NCBI RefSeq assembly: GCF_037975245.1
Contig: NC_092579.1
Location: 3,184,001-3,248,000, forward strand
Length of the DNA stretch: 64,000 bases
Direction of reading: 5' to 3'
Origin: Apostichopus japonicus
Lineage: Eukaryota > Echinodermata > Holothuroidea > Aspidochirotida > Stichopodidae
Shown here: one piece after another, positions 12,341 through 24,810 of the stretch
How the letters are laid out: each line of letters starts with the position of its first letter
Numbering within the stretch: position 1 is the first letter of the stretch
The notes under the pieces: model-generated
Databases searched by the model: none
Seen by the model: only the letters and a program-made list of their open reading frames with translations
What the model was told of the DNA's origin: nothing
Translations under genes and position numbers: made by a program

Positions 12341-15300
12341 TTACAACCTCTTGAAGAATCCCAGCTGGTAGGAGCAGACTGGACAAGTGTGTCGGACATC
12401 CTTCAACTCTTTGATGCAGAGTGGTATCAGACAACACCCACACCATAGCCTGTCAATTAAAAACACAAAATGAATATTCACTGCACTTTATTGTGCTGGT
12501 GATGTATCGTAATGTTACCAGACACTGACTCAAATAATTTATGATTATATTGTAACAACATTGTAGGGAGTCACTGTGTGTAATTATTCTACATGTTAAG
12601 TTACTTTGACTAAGGCGATGTACCCCGTGCGAGCGTTCCACCTCTTCCATTTAAGGTTAGGGATTTACATTACTCTAGTGCAGTAGCTCTTCCTGGACAA
12701 AGCATAATTTTTTTTAAATCTACTCAGGCTCATTAAATTCAGAAGGTTGGAGGGTCACAACCTGGAGAGGTCAAGCGCGATGCAGTGCAAGATGGTTACC
12801 AATAATCGTGAGCTGGGTAGAAAGGAGTGCATTTATATGGGAGACGGTTAGAGAGGAGGGATCAGTAATGTAAATATGGGGATCTGATTCAATCAAAAGG
12901 TCCGCAAATAATGTGATGATACTTATGATCTAACATGGTGGTAAACTTCACAAACAAATTAAACAAGAAAATTGTCCTTAAACAAGTACCCTTTTATTCC
13001 TAATTTCATTTACAGTATTTCACAAATTTCTTCTAAGAGAACATGATTCTAAACAGAGCTCATTTCCTTCTTTAAAGCAATTCAGACCAGGAGAAGAATT
13101 TGGTAGTAACATATTCAAACAATGAAATCTAAAATGAAGCTTCAGAACTTGGAGTTCTTTTATTACAGTCAGGGTTATTTCCTTGGAACTTTAACAAGAT
13201 GAGAAAAAGAAAAAAACAGTCCGCACCCAAACACTAACATTTTTCCTTCGACGCATCTATCTAACTCGATATGATATTCAATCCCATTCCCCCTCCAACC
13301 CCATCCCACATCCTTCCTTCCCCATCCCACATCCTTCCATCCAATACCAAGCATACAATTGATATACATTAATCAGGTCATGTGTAACACCTCCAATTAT
13401 CTAACTAGAGCACCAAAAGGTGCAGTACCTAAAACCAGATTGATCATTTGGAAAAGTGTCTCTTAATTGTTGAAAATTTTTGGCACCTAACATTTTTATA
13501 ACTCGCCCGCATGCCCGCCTCCAAATGCTAAATGAAACAACTAAGTGTTCCACTGGATGGTGCATTCTACTGTAAGTAGAATAATGCGTTCCCCTATTTT
13601 CGCGCGACACCTTTACATGTATTACACAAATACAGTGTTAAGCCTAAATCTAATTTAGCTTACCCTAACTGCTCGAAAGATAGGGGTCTACATACTACCT
13701 ACATATTAAGTAATTTTATGGACTAGAAGTAACCCACAAATTTTGGGGAGTATTTGTTTTGCTCGTCATTTGCAATGCGGTTGCTTGATTCGTTGATCTT
13801 TTCACTTGTTCATGTGTCTATAACAAAAAATTGTTAGAATGCAGGTATCCACCTTTAAAAGATGCAATTGCAAAAATGCCCCTGTTACACCCTCCCCCCC
13901 CCCCACAAACTCTGACCCACACTACTCATATTACGATACTCCAAATGGGCCACAAATTACCCAAGAAACAAATGCGGTAGAAACACTTACTGGAAAAGGC
14001 AAGCTATCAGCACGATCATAAGAATGACCGAATTTCCATTCTCATGGGTCATGTTACTTGTTACATTGTTATGACAGTTGGGACACTGGACATTAGCAGG
14101 GCGGTCTCGAAACTGGTTAACTACAGTCGAATGGACAGTGCTCACAACTACGGTCTGAGGTCCTGCCTGTTGTGGGGGATAGGCTCCATAGGCAGGAGGG
14201 GATGGCTCTGTCCCAGGGGGGCCAGGCCCAACAGGATAACCTGGCTGTTCCTTAGGAGGGTACGGTGGCTGTAGAGCAGGGTCTGGTTGTTGAGTCGGGT
14301 ACCCTGGTTGAGTCGGGTACCCTGGTTGAGTCGGGTACCCTGGTTGAGTCGGGTACCCTGGTTGAGTAGGGTACACTGGTTGAGTCGGGTAACCTGGTTG
14401 TGGAGGGTACCCTTGCTGGGGCGGGGACTCTGGTTGAGTCGGGTACCCTTGCTGGGGCGGAGACTCTTGCTGTGGCGGGTATTCTTGAGGCTTCTCCTGA
14501 AAGGAGTAGTCATATCGTCATCAGAATGTAGTTTCCACACTTTGTATCACTTTTTGAGTTCTAAAAAGCTTGTTTAGCTCATAAAATACTGCCAGATGTG
14601 TCAATCTTTGGAACCTCTTTTAATTGATCATATCTAAGTCTTCTAACAGTTGCCATTTCCAAGTAAACCATGACATGCCCTCATTCCAGGCTTCCAGCAA
14701 CTTAATCCCACTGCTCAATCCCAACGACCCAAGCCTGAATCTACTGTACATACAGTAAACCTTCCATTCATCTTTAACAACCATATAATATTAATAATCA
14801 TTTACTTTATCAAGCGAAAAATCCACAAAAGTGCTCTAACACGCTATGTAACAGTAAACAAATATATGACACATAATATGTAGTAAAACTGCAGAATAAA
14901 ATGCAAGATAGATGTGTATGAAAAATACAAAGCATGCACGTTTGCGTGTGAAAGGGAACACATGTACAAACCTAACCATCATCTTTAGCTTATATGACTT
15001 ATGATCCTTCTCAGAACCCCCCTTCCCACGAGCTTAGAGATATCTTGCTCTATCTGGGAAATTATCATAGTTGAAAAGTTAAATCTCGGAGCTAATATAT
15101 CATGGCATACTGCCACTAGGATCTGAAACGGTTTAATTTCTCCTTGTTTTTATTTTCATATTTTCAAGGTAGAAATGTTAATCAGTGCTGAAACTGAAAC
15201 TAATGCCAACATTAGTCATGATTTACGAGGTTCAATATATTAGATTTCACCCATGTGCAAAACCCAATCTCCATTACAGAAAATGGGCATCGCAATAAAC

Positions 15301-15784
15301 ATAAGGAGAAAAAAGGTAAGAAATTGAAGAACATGTGACCCAATGATGCCATATGTTGACTTGATTGAGTTCTCAGTTCTTGTGTGTCTGCTCTCAAAAC
15401 AGAACCCGATTTTAATTAGCTGTTTGTGGAAGTTGTGCAAGACAGATATCTTTCCCACACATACCACCAATGATGGCTGGGTTTGTGCCTCCTTAACAAG
15501 TATCCATCAATTGTGCATGTGTTACTGGAATGGCTATGTGCTTTATCCTTTGGCTAACGTTAAGATCATGAAGTTGGCATTGGAATATTAACAAAGTTAA
15601 CTTTTGACTCTTCTTGATGTTTAAGGTTAAAAGCTGTTATGGATTTCATCTAAGGTATATATTCTTCTTCGTACTGTGTACAAGTAGACTTTTGCAATGT
15701 AATTCAATGCTGGTACATTGCAGAAAATTGAAGGATGAGTTGCAAGATATGCATGACCTCGACCTGAATACTTACCTCAGACAT
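12341..15784 (-). CDS. LITAF-domain protein, paralogue 1 (three exons, 207 aa)
   Basis: Coding exons on the minus strand: 15,776-15,784 (MSE, donor GAG|GTAAGT), 13,991-14,496 and 12,341-12,449, with GT-AG introns. They total 624 nt in frame and end in TAA. Residues about 4-115 are Pro/Gln/Tyr-rich with hexapeptide GYPTQP repeats and one PPAY motif, the type that recruits NEDD4-class ubiquitin ligases. The LITAF domain follows: CPNC, a hydrophobic stretch (VILMIVLIACLFQ) that straddles the exon 2/3 join, WCGCCLIPLC, then RHTCPVC. Two CxxC knuckles hold one zinc, and the hydrophobic segment dips into the cytosolic face of late endosome/lysosome membranes in known members. All key cysteines and the histidine are present. 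The gene has a paralogue in unit B. Role inferred from the family: endolysosomal sorting or innate signalling. Confidence 0.92.
14283..14440 (-). repeat. Coding minisatellite in LITAF exon 2
   Basis: 18-bp units (plus strand: GGTACCCTGGTTGAGTCG) encode the GYPTQP repeats. Copy 1 has more units than the paralogue in unit B, which explains most of the length difference (207 against 166 residues). Confidence 0.9.
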
Positions 15785-15839
15785 TTTTGCGGGAATTCTC
15801 TTCTTTCTACGAATGCCGTCTGGACTTGGTAAGGCTCTG

Positions 15840-17676
15840 TCCTTCCTTAAAAAGAAAGAATTCAAAATGATGTGTTCTACGACAATGCATAAAATTATCT
15901 GTCTTTTGATTTATCCTAAGTCTACCCAGGAAACAAGCAACATGATCTATCTTCGCTAGTATTTATCTCAAATGATTAAACCCTTGTACATTAAAACTTT
16001 GTCTTCGTACCCAGTTAAAATAGTAAAAAGTGAAGGGAAGTCACAAAGTATTGGTTGAAGAATAGGCAACGGGAGAAGGATAATCTGGGCAGGGCGGGGG
16101 GGGGGGGGGAGGAGGGAGGGATGTGAGAGGTACAACTTTGAAGGGTAATGGGACATGTGACTAATATTTAAGGGAGAAAACTGCAAAATCACCACAAAAT
16201 AGGCCCAGCAAATTGGACCAACTATGAGATCTGTACAGATATCGCTACTTCCAGATTTTCATTTTGTTTTCAACTTTTTGTTTTACCATAAACTTGTAAT
16301 TTTTCAAAGAAAAGGACAGTTTCTTATTACATTTTGCTTAATATCTTAATAAATGAGCACATTTTCATGAAGTATTACAAATGTAAAAGAATCAAATTTG
16401 CTAACCAAAAGTGGTATTTCGGAGGTCTTTCACAGAACTGTCAAGGTATGGGGTGGGGGACCTAGCTTACCTTTAAGAGAGGTCAATTTGCAGCAATAAA
16501 GATAGCGTAATGGTCTGAAAGACTTGCTCAAATTCAAGCATCTCTTCCGTTTAGAACATAGATACCCTGCAAGACGGTACAAAACCTTCAATGTACGGGT
16601 CAACAATATGATTTATACCTACTGTACTTCTAAAAGTTGAGAGATCAGGAATTGCAAATGATAAAATCAGACATCAAAGTTTCAAAGTTGACACTATTGA
16701 AACTGACAATCCTGAAAGGGAATTTAATTACTCGTACATATGTCATATAAAACGACAGAAGAAACAAATGTATTCTGTCTTTGTGCGATCAATACTGTGT
16801 GGTGATGTGACCTAGTGTTACCGTATCTTCAAACCTCTATACGATACTAGCTAAAGTACCGTGCAATCCAGCAATAACACTATACACTAAAATTAAAAGT
16901 TTTTGTGAAGTACAGAAGGTTCCAGAAGTTTTCTGAAATCGTGCAGTGTATGCCAGAGCATAGATTATCTCTCTTCGTTGTTTGAAATGCTCAAATATAG
17001 CTGAAAAAATTGTGGTAAAAGAAAAGCATTTACTGTTTCTAGTTCTGTGACGAGTGCAGTGCAACCTGCACTACATACTGTATATGGAAAATTTAACCTA
17101 TTATTGGAGTAGTCCATGGATTATACAATAAAATGTCGAAAGCTTACCGAACACTTTAATTTGTCATTCCAATGATGCCACACTTTCACACATTGTACAC
17201 ATAGATTGTAGAATAGTTTTCACTTTCGTCAGTGCTAATATAACAATTTTATGAGTGCGAGACTTACAAAACAATGAAAGCAAAACTTGGAATGCCTACG
17301 AACAAAATATCAATGGACAAAACATAGAACATGGTATAGAATGCTTAGTAGGCTACTTGACTTTTTGGGCATGCTATTGTTTTTCCCCCTTTTCTTGATA
17401 ATGTTCGCATAAGCTGTGAAGAATACAATCATCGAACATTACGATACCAATCATAAAGTAAATGAAATATTTTCCATATTTTGAGTATTTAAGAATGTCC
17501 CCAGACCCTAGCAAAAGTATACAGTATGTTTGCCCTCATGATACAAACGGGAAACTTGTGTGGTCTACTGCTTGTAATCAATATGTTCATGCCGAGGGAA
17601 GTTTTATGAAATTAAGGAGCTCTTCGCTTGTCCAAAAGTTACTGCAGCCTCGAGGTAGTAGCTATTCTGCCTGCTG
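15840..17676. other. No gene recognised; 3' end of unit A
   Basis: No supported exon. Contains a G/A homopolymer tract near 16,095-16,125. The part after about 16,285 is not seen in unit B, which breaks off there. Confidence 0.55.
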
Positions 17677-18352
17677 ACTGTAATTGGGAGTCACCTCGCC
17701 AGTAGAACAGCCAGTTGGGATAATTTTCTAAAGCTGTCACATTATACTGTTCTCTTAAAGCATACACCAAAGCACCTCTACTGACAGTTTTGAACCATTA
17801 TAGAAACAGGAAATTCACACTGCAAATTCTTCCATCGTACAGTATTCCCAGTACAAGTGCTTTGAATGGGGACATGTCCACAAGACAAATCCTACATAAA
17901 GTCTAATGCACAGAGCTCTACTACTGTAGGTAAGCTCATTTCATGGTTCATGAACACTCTGAATACTGTAGATGCAAAATTGCAAAAAAAGACTAGGGTC
18001 ACAAACAATCTATTGCATGAATCAAGCAGGCAGTAGCACGACACCCTGGAGTACTCCTAGTATTAATGCAATCAGGGATGTGCTCCTAGTATTCATGCAA
18101 TCAGGGATTTGCTCAGGAATATTTGAGTGCCGGGCGGGTTTGTGGTAGTGTGATCCACGCCATGAGGGGGGGGGGGGGCGGAGGTTGGGCTCTCAGACAG
18201 TGGTGGAAAAATTGAACATTTTTTGCAAATGCAGTATGTTCAGATGGCAAATGGTGCTATCTTCTTTATCCTATTCAGGTGCTAACTTCTGTATCAAGCT
18301 TTCACCCTTACTTTGGTATTGGAGTAATTTGTTAAATTAATCATAAAAAAAT

Positions 18353-19195
18353 CCTTGTGCATGCTGCTTTTCCACCTCTAACTTCTAACCCCACACCCAT
18401 TCAGCATGGTAAGTACTTTCAAATGTGATCGTACTTCGAGATGCATCATCTGCAGACACCACATTGTTGAATCCATTCTATCACCAGCCACAGCATGCAA
18501 CTCACACAAGACTAAGGGTCACATCACTTCCACAACCACTAATGTCTTCTATCTGATCTCTTGTAGAGTTTGCGGCATCCAGTATGTTGGCGAAACCAAA
18601 ACCACCCTCAACTCAAGAAGCGGTTATTTGGTCACAGATCCACAGTCAACACCATTAAGACTGAGACCCCAGTTGGAGAACACTTTGACCTTCCCAACCA
18701 TACCAAACCATTAACGACATGTCCCTACTGGGGATTGAATCCTCAGAGAGAGGCTATGGATGCAACGCCTTTGCACCATTCAACCTCATTGGCTCAACAT
18801 TCAGGAAGGACATGACTAACTTTTCTTCTGTCCCCCTTCCTTCTCCCATTGTCCCCCCCCCCCCATCACTCCTCTTCTCATAGCTCTATTCCACCATTTT
18901 TCTCCACACCCTTTTGTCTTTGTCCTTCTCCAGTTTATTCCCTACCCCTTTCACATAATCCTCTCTTTGTCCCTCCAATGTTTATCTCCTGCCTCTCCTC
19001 TTCCCCTGTTTGTTTCTTTTTTTCTTCTCTCCATCCCTTGTCTACTAATCCCCTTACATCTACAATCTCTCTCCGTGCTCATTAACCTGTCTGTATTCTG
19101 TGCGTGTTTTTGTCCCTTCTGTTACTGTTTCTTGTCATTTAGCCTTTGAAGAAGATCCTGCTAGGATCGAAACGTCAGGCCAACTTACTTTTACA
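18353..19195 (+). mobile_element. 5'-truncated Penelope-like element, GIY-YIG end
   Basis: Penelope-like elements encode a reverse transcriptase joined to a GIY-YIG endonuclease. Only the C-terminal part is here. It has the Cys/His knuckle CDRTSRCIICRHH (about 18,425), then VFYLISCRVCGIQYVGETKTTL (18,546 onward). After a frameshift come FGHRSTVNTIKTETPVGEHF and further tail sequence near 18,750. The frame is broken, so this is a dead copy. It is flanked by CATAAAAAAA on both sides (18,342 and 19,196), consistent with a target duplication inside the host TIR element. A hammerhead-like motif lies near the 3' end. Confidence 0.82.
19142..19180 (+). ncRNA. Hammerhead-ribozyme-like motif of Penelope element
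   Basis: Order of parts: GCCT (stem I, pairs with AGGC at 19,177-19,180), core TTGAAGA, perfect stem II GATCC-TGCTA-GGATC (19,054+100 to 19,168), then GAAACGTC with the self-complementary ACGT typical of the very short stem III in Penelope ribozymes. The core differs from the canonical CUGANGA at its first base (T for C), so this copy may be weak or inactive. Penelope-like elements are known to carry such ribozymes. Confidence 0.7.
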
Positions 19196-19299
19196 CATAA
19201 AAAAAAATTGCCAGAAGGAATAGTTTAAAATACTGTTTGTGCTGGGCGGCATTCAGAACTGCCAGGCGCAGCCGCCCAGCGTGAGCACATCCCTGGGCA

Positions 19300-20680
19300 A
19301 TAGAATGGATAAACAAATGCCTTAAATACAATTAATTAGCACTGTCGTCTACCTCTCATAATTACACACTTCATGGTCTTTACTCACTAAAGACTTTCTG
19401 CTTTGATATAACTTATGAGTTAGTTTTGCTGCTTCAGTTTTTGTGGTAACAAAGCCAACAATTTAGGCTTGTACCTAATAAAGTTAACAATGATAAGCAT
19501 AGCATAGCAGGATTCTGAATGTAGGCTAAAAGCCTTTAGTAGATCTTGACAAGTAAAACTTATGCAACATGGTGGGCTGCTACTCCCATCCATAACTTCC
19601 TATCACCGTAGAAATGCATCCAATAAATGTTCTCACCTCTAAGTATGGTACTGTTGCAAATATTGGTAACTCACATTACGGACAAAAGACCAGCCAATAA
19701 ATGACATGATTTCAGTTTAAATGGTTCCTCAAACTGACTATGTCACTGTTGGATGGGCACAGTCTTTTTGATCCCAGATCATCATCAGTCCCCCCTCCTC
19801 CCTCTCCCCTGGTCCATTACACCGTTGTACAACTCTCCACGATATTTAATTGTCAAATTGAAATCTCTTCATATCCTGGACATTTCCATAAAGCTCAGTG
19901 AATTCAGCCTTTTTCATTGATAGATTCACAAAGGATGCAGAACTTGTTCAATGTTCAATAATTTTGCCATCTCCACGCCCATGTCATGAATGTTTCTAAA
20001 TATGCTAATTGTGATCAGTACTTTGATGCCTTTCAAGTGTGGTTGGTTTCAGCTTAAATGTAGCTACACTTCATTTGGTAAGCAGCAGCAGTAGCAGCAA
20101 TGTGCTTCTCTATAGTAAGGTAATAGGCAGATGGATTTTACTGTACTTTTATGGAAGTTGTTTTTAGTTAGCAAAACATAGCACCACCAAAATTGAACTG
20201 CTTGAAATTTAGTTCAAATTCACGATTAAAGAAAATGTGAATTTTCTTTTTGAGGAAATGATAACTGTATAAGAAAATGTTGATGTCTTGGTCACTGCTT
20301 GTTATCAATAACTTTAAAGAAAGAAACAAGTTCAGGAAACAATTCTGAGTTTTGGAGGTCATGTCCCTGTTTGTGTGGAATCACATGCACAAGCTAAATG
20401 ATAATGGCCAGTTAAAGAGCCTTGGGCTTGTAACATGTCTAATTATCAACTTGCTAGTAAACAGCTCCCACTTTCAATAATTCATACTACAATACCTTCC
20501 CACACCCTTGTCACGACCCCACTATAGGCAGAAAATGATTTCCGAGGCGCACTTTGGCCTATTTACAGTATGTCCATGTTGACACAGAATTTCTTGAATG
20601 ATCTGGAGATAAGGCTTTAGGCGTATGCTATATCTCATTGTATTGGAATACAACATGTTTTCGCATTTATAGTAATGGTG
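19300..20680. other. No gene recognised; duplicated non-coding sequence
   Basis: Matches unit A from about 775 to 2,360, with the part equal to A 1,121-1,825 deleted at about 20,130. Confidence 0.55.
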
Positions 20681-20683
20681 GTG

Positions 20684-20846
20684 ATAAGATAAGATAACAT
20701 AAACTTTATTGCATCCGATAGGGAAATTACATGCTTGCAGATAAAACAGTAAGATATATAAAACGATACTATACTGTACAACAATAAGAGAACAAACAGT
20801 AGGACAATAAAAGCATAAGAATGTGTACCGTACAGGTAATAATAAG
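20684..20846. mobile_element. Short insertion, possibly a LINE 3' end
   Basis: Absent from unit A at 2,375. It starts with ATAAGATAAGATAACAT and reads AACTTTATTGCATCCGATAGGGAAATT, resembling reverse-oriented 3' ends of some non-LTR retrotransposons. The insertion is certain and the family assignment is weak. Confidence 0.4.
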
Positions 20847-22546
20847 GTGTACCGTACAGGTGTCCTTATAACTTCGTGTAATGCGTTATGGTAAATATTA
20901 GCTGCACTGTCACACACTGAAGTTGCCGTGTTCGTGAAAAGTGATGTAGAAGTGAAACTGTAACCACTATTTGAATCGAATAATCCTTAATGAACATCCT
21001 AGACTGCCACGAAAGACCTCAATTTAGTATTATGAGACACTTTTTGGGAGTAAGTCCCACTCGTTTAGTGGAATTATACAGTAAACTTCAAAGCATGCAT
21101 GAAGTTAGAGAAATTGTTCCTTATTTAACTCCGGCAGTTTAAGTTTAACTCGGGGCATTTATAATGTACAATTCTTTCTACTTCTGGTCGAACCATCGAT
21201 GAAATCACATAGCAAATGGATAGAACTAAACCATTGAGCAAAATCAGCGATATCGTCATCACCAAAATTCTTTAAAAGTACATTTATGCTCTTTCTATCA
21301 GGAATTTACCGCACACGATCCTAACATACCAGTTGCCCACCTACAGTTCTACACCAAGCTAGGCCTACTCTAGCAAATGAGGACGTTGTTGCCTAAATTA
21401 ACGATGTTGTCGTTATGAGAACTAATCTTCATCTAATGTTAGAGTTTCTGTTATTAGATCTAGCCTAGGTAAAAGTAACTCAAGTTTGTTGTCGTTCAAA
21501 ATGTGATTTACCTTTGTCAGGCTTCTATGTCTACCAGAAATGCGGTCGTCGACTGTGCTGTCAACACTGGACTTGCTTGGAAGGCCGTGCAGTTCTGCTG
21601 TAATACGTAGTACTCTCACTGGCTTTCCTTTGCATACTGTAACAACGTAACAAAGCATGAACATTATAATCAAGAGTCTAAATATCCGGCTATGAGTATA
21701 GTGTGTACGCCTCATAAACACGTCGTGCTGTGGTGCACGCACAATGTTAGTTACATCATTCGTCCATCATTGTTTGGGACAGGGTTAGTCGCAGTGAAAA
21801 TTAGATTTACCTATGTTAATTTGTGTGTTTTTGTTTGTCATGGTAAATTTGTCAAAGTTTTGATTAATGAAAGTTTTTTGCAGCACATAATTGTCAAGCG
21901 GGTAACGTGATTGTACTTTTGTTTTTATTTCTGAAGGGAACGTTGTTATACAGACCAAGCTTATAATATAGGCCTACTAGTTCTAGTGCCTCGACTTGTT
22001 TACTTCGTTCTTCCCCATATTGTTTCTTCCCCTATCTTTCCTCGGCCCCTTCCCTTATTCCAATCACCGACCCCTTATATATTTGTTACTTAGTCACTAT
22101 GGTAAAAAATGGGCCCACCTATATGAACATTTTATTTAAATCAGTCTCAACTTAGCATGATATATATTTCGGATTGCGTTATGAGTTGCCCGTACTCAGT
22201 ATACAAGTGAAAGACTACAACCGTTGAAAATGTTAATGAAAGAGGCATATGAATGCGATGAACAAATATTTTCTGAAATATTTAATTCATGATGAAAGTG
22301 AAAAGTTTACCTTCCCAGTTGAACAGTTTGCACTGGTAACCATTTTATACGACCACAAACTGAAGAATGCATTTACCTATATGATCAAAATTTGCAATAA
22401 ATGTGCTGCAGTAGAGGAAGAAGACAATATAAGCATTCAATGTTTTGTTTAATAATGATTATGACGTGAGGAAAACTTGCAGAATAATATTATTTGGAAA
22501 TTGATGTTTTAGTTTGTAATGTGATGGCATTTTGTTGTTTCCCCAG

Positions 22547-22671
22547 GTTAACTCACCACTTTGGCCTGGACCAATTCGTGGAACAACAAGAACAAGTTAA
22601 AATCATTAATCCATTGCTTCATCTAGCAGAAGCGAATAAGTACGACTGGTCAAGAACTCTCAGTATGGCCA
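22547..22671 (+). CDS. Exon-like segment, unit B (unknown)
   Basis: Equivalent of A 4,830. Acceptor ttccccag, then an open frame LTHHFGLDQFVEQQEQVKII... up to the SINE insertion at 22,678. The best-preserved of the three copies. No family recognised. Confidence 0.3.
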
Positions 22672-22677
22672 AGCTTT

Positions 22678-23073
22678 TTTTATTTCATTTATTTTTTATT
22701 TTAGGTTTACAGTCTTGTGCAAGGCCAAGGCAATCTCACACGACTTTACAACTTAACCCTGGTCATTGGTAACTTGTCACACCTACACACCAACGTGTGG
22801 GCAATTCAATCAATCTCTCCTGGGGCACCACAGTGCACCACAATCACGTGTCCCAATGGAGACTTCCCATAGGGTGCTGCTAAAAACCGGCGTTCGCAAC
22901 CATATTTACAAGTTACCTCGCAAGTCCCCATTTATACACCTGGGTGAAGAGAGGCAATGGAGATAAAGTGCCTTGCCCAAGGACACAACGCAATGATCTG
23001 GCCAGGACTCGAACCTGTAATCCTTAGATCACAAGTCCACTGCCTTAACCACTGTGCCACAACGCCCTCTCCC
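22678..23073 (-). mobile_element. tRNA-derived SINE
   Basis: On the minus strand it begins with a tRNA-like head. Box A TGGCACAGTGG (complement of 23,049-23,059) and box B GGTTCGAGTCC (complement of 23,005-23,015) both match the RNA polymerase III consensus. A body with CCTTGGGCAAGGCACTT follows, and an A-rich tail ends at 22,678. AGCTTT flanks both sides (22,672 and 23,074). Units A and C have the uninterrupted empty site. Confidence 0.9.
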
Positions 23074-24030
23074 AGCTTTGAAGGAGAGGTGGAAAGTGAA
23101 ATTTAATACCAGGGTGGAGATGAAGGAAATGCCTGTAGAACAGAAACATAACTATTGGGATAAATCATACATACGCTGGACTCATTTCATTTCAAATTTT
23201 GTTTTCAAATTTTCTCTCATTGTGTGTCTCCTCTTGAAACCTGTCAGTCGTGTTGGTTTTCACTTTTAGTCTATATGGAGTATGTAACCATGCAATTAAT
23301 GATATCACTCAAAGCTATCGTTTCCGGCTCACGAAAACTGCAAACGTGTGTTTCCTTGTAAATTTGTCTTTTCTCAGAGTCTTTTCCAGTGATCTCTTGA
23401 AGAATTGATGAGATAGCAGCAAGTCTGTAACATTTATAAAATAGAACGGAAGGATGGGTCGGCGAGGGCAACCTAGTTACCGGTGTGCTTTCTCATTCGG
23501 AAAAGGGAAAGAAGCGACGGGCAGATTTTAGAATAAGTAGTAGAACATGTAAGTTATTTTAACTGCAGGAATAACAAACATTGTCAATATCATGTTTGTT
23601 GAGTCACCAGACCAACTTCCACATGTGCATATATTTCCATTTTTTACACAAGTTATTACTTCTGACAATGTAACCTTCGACCGAATCTCAAGAAGGCAGT
23701 TATGGACAATTATGATCAGCTCGTTTTGATCTATCAATATTCATTACCTAATTTACATTTTATTTGTCCGTCACATGTTTTTGAATGCCTACTTTCTTTG
23801 CAAACATTTACTGCAAGAAGACCAGCAATAGTTCACATGAACTAATTTGCTGATTAACTTGATACCTATTAGCCCGGCCCCTTGTAAATTGATTTCAAAT
23901 GTGAAAAAGTGACTCAGTGTCAGGAAAGAAGTTGTGTAACGACCCCCCCCCCCCCACTCAAGCCCCCCTTCCAAAAAAAAATCCTAGATGAGAATTTCTA
24001 GAGCCCCTGTCAATGTTTTGATTTTTTCAG

Positions 24031-24377
24031 AATATTCGAGTAATTGCCAAGTATTACACCAGGATCAGCATGGAGGGGATGGTTGAACTGGTGAAATAAA
24101 TCTGGAAGTAATATTATTTCGTCTTAATAACAAGAGATTTAGCCTGAAAAGTCTTTTAATTTGTTCTCTGAAGCTGAATAGTTTCTTCTTTCAAACTTGG
24201 TAGTCAAGAAGACGGTACTTGTACCGTCTAGCCGGTATCATTCACTTCACAGCACACAGAGATCCCAACGAGGTCCTTAATGCTTGGTGCAACAATCTGA
24301 ATGAATTCATGCAGCTTGTGAATGAAACTACACACTTTATCAACAAGGAAAATATGCTGCAACAATTCACCAATTAG
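24031..24377 (+). pseudogene. PSMD12/Rpn5-like C-terminal exons, decayed (copy B)
   Basis: Colinear with copy A. Encodes NIRVIAKYYTRISMEGMVEL after ttttttcag. The final block [20 protein letters not shown]...LVNETTHFINKENMLQQF ends at TAG 24,375-24,377. Relative to A, a net loss of 8 bp inside the AKVDR codons shifts the frame. The GAATAG context that stops copy A is also present. Confidence 0.78.
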
Positions 24378-24810
24378 ATGCATAGACAACGAACGATGCG
24401 TTCACCTCTAGGTATCAACAAAGGTTAGCTGTACGATGTATTTTACATGTCATTGAAACAGACCAAAGCATCTGCCGCCGTGTAAAATATGCTCTTGAAC
24501 TTTGCGCATGCAACAATTGAGGAACTACTTTCAATCCTCATAAAAATCAATTGGGTGACTCTGCTTGGTCAACCAATTAGGACTTTTACCCTTATTAATC
24601 ATGGATGATCTTTTGTTCTGAAAAAATCAATATTCAAGTAAAAGCAGTGATTTGTGAAGAATATTCACCAAGATGGTATTGTTAGTTGCAAATAAGATTT
24701 CCATGTAGTTAAACGTTGTTTGGTTATCAAAGCTTTCTTGCGGTGATATAAATGGCATACATACGTAAATCTCAAATATTATGTAGGGGCGTTTACAGAG
24801 GCATTTTCAG

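Larger units (their letters stand above)
1..17676. repeat. Segmental duplication unit A (about 17.7 kb)
   Basis: The first 60 bases recur with few changes at 17,678 onward, and the match continues in parallel through the whole unit: PSMD12-like exons 5,890/24,031, LTR-like block 9,505/27,437, LITAF exons 12,341/30,459 and 15,776/33,383. A and B differ by scattered substitutions and many indels, so the duplication is not very recent. The window begins at the point that matches the A/B junction, so how far the array extends to the left cannot be seen. A has an expanded satellite at 3.54-4.12 kb and has lost most of a Penelope fragment that B keeps. Confidence 0.93.
18102..19295. mobile_element. 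TIR element interrupted by a Penelope fragment (unit B)
   Basis: Left end CAGGGATTTGCTCAGG and right end TGAGCACATCCCTG are inverted repeats, flanked by TGCAAT (18,096) and GGCAAT (19,296), a 5-of-6 target duplication. Element 35,876-36,187 has the same ends and the same internal sequence without the insertion. Here the interior is split by Penelope sequence at a CATAAAAAAA site. The superfamily is not assignable from a 6-bp target duplication. Confidence 0.75.

Noticed and set aside
14044-14577. Plus-strand ORFs over LITAF exon 2
   Set aside because: Antisense shadows of the repetitive coding exon. The minus-strand frame splices to an exact LITAF domain.
18849-19149. Ser/Pro- and Leu-rich ORFs downstream of the Penelope fragment
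   Set aside because: Translation of pyrimidine-rich 3' sequence of the element.
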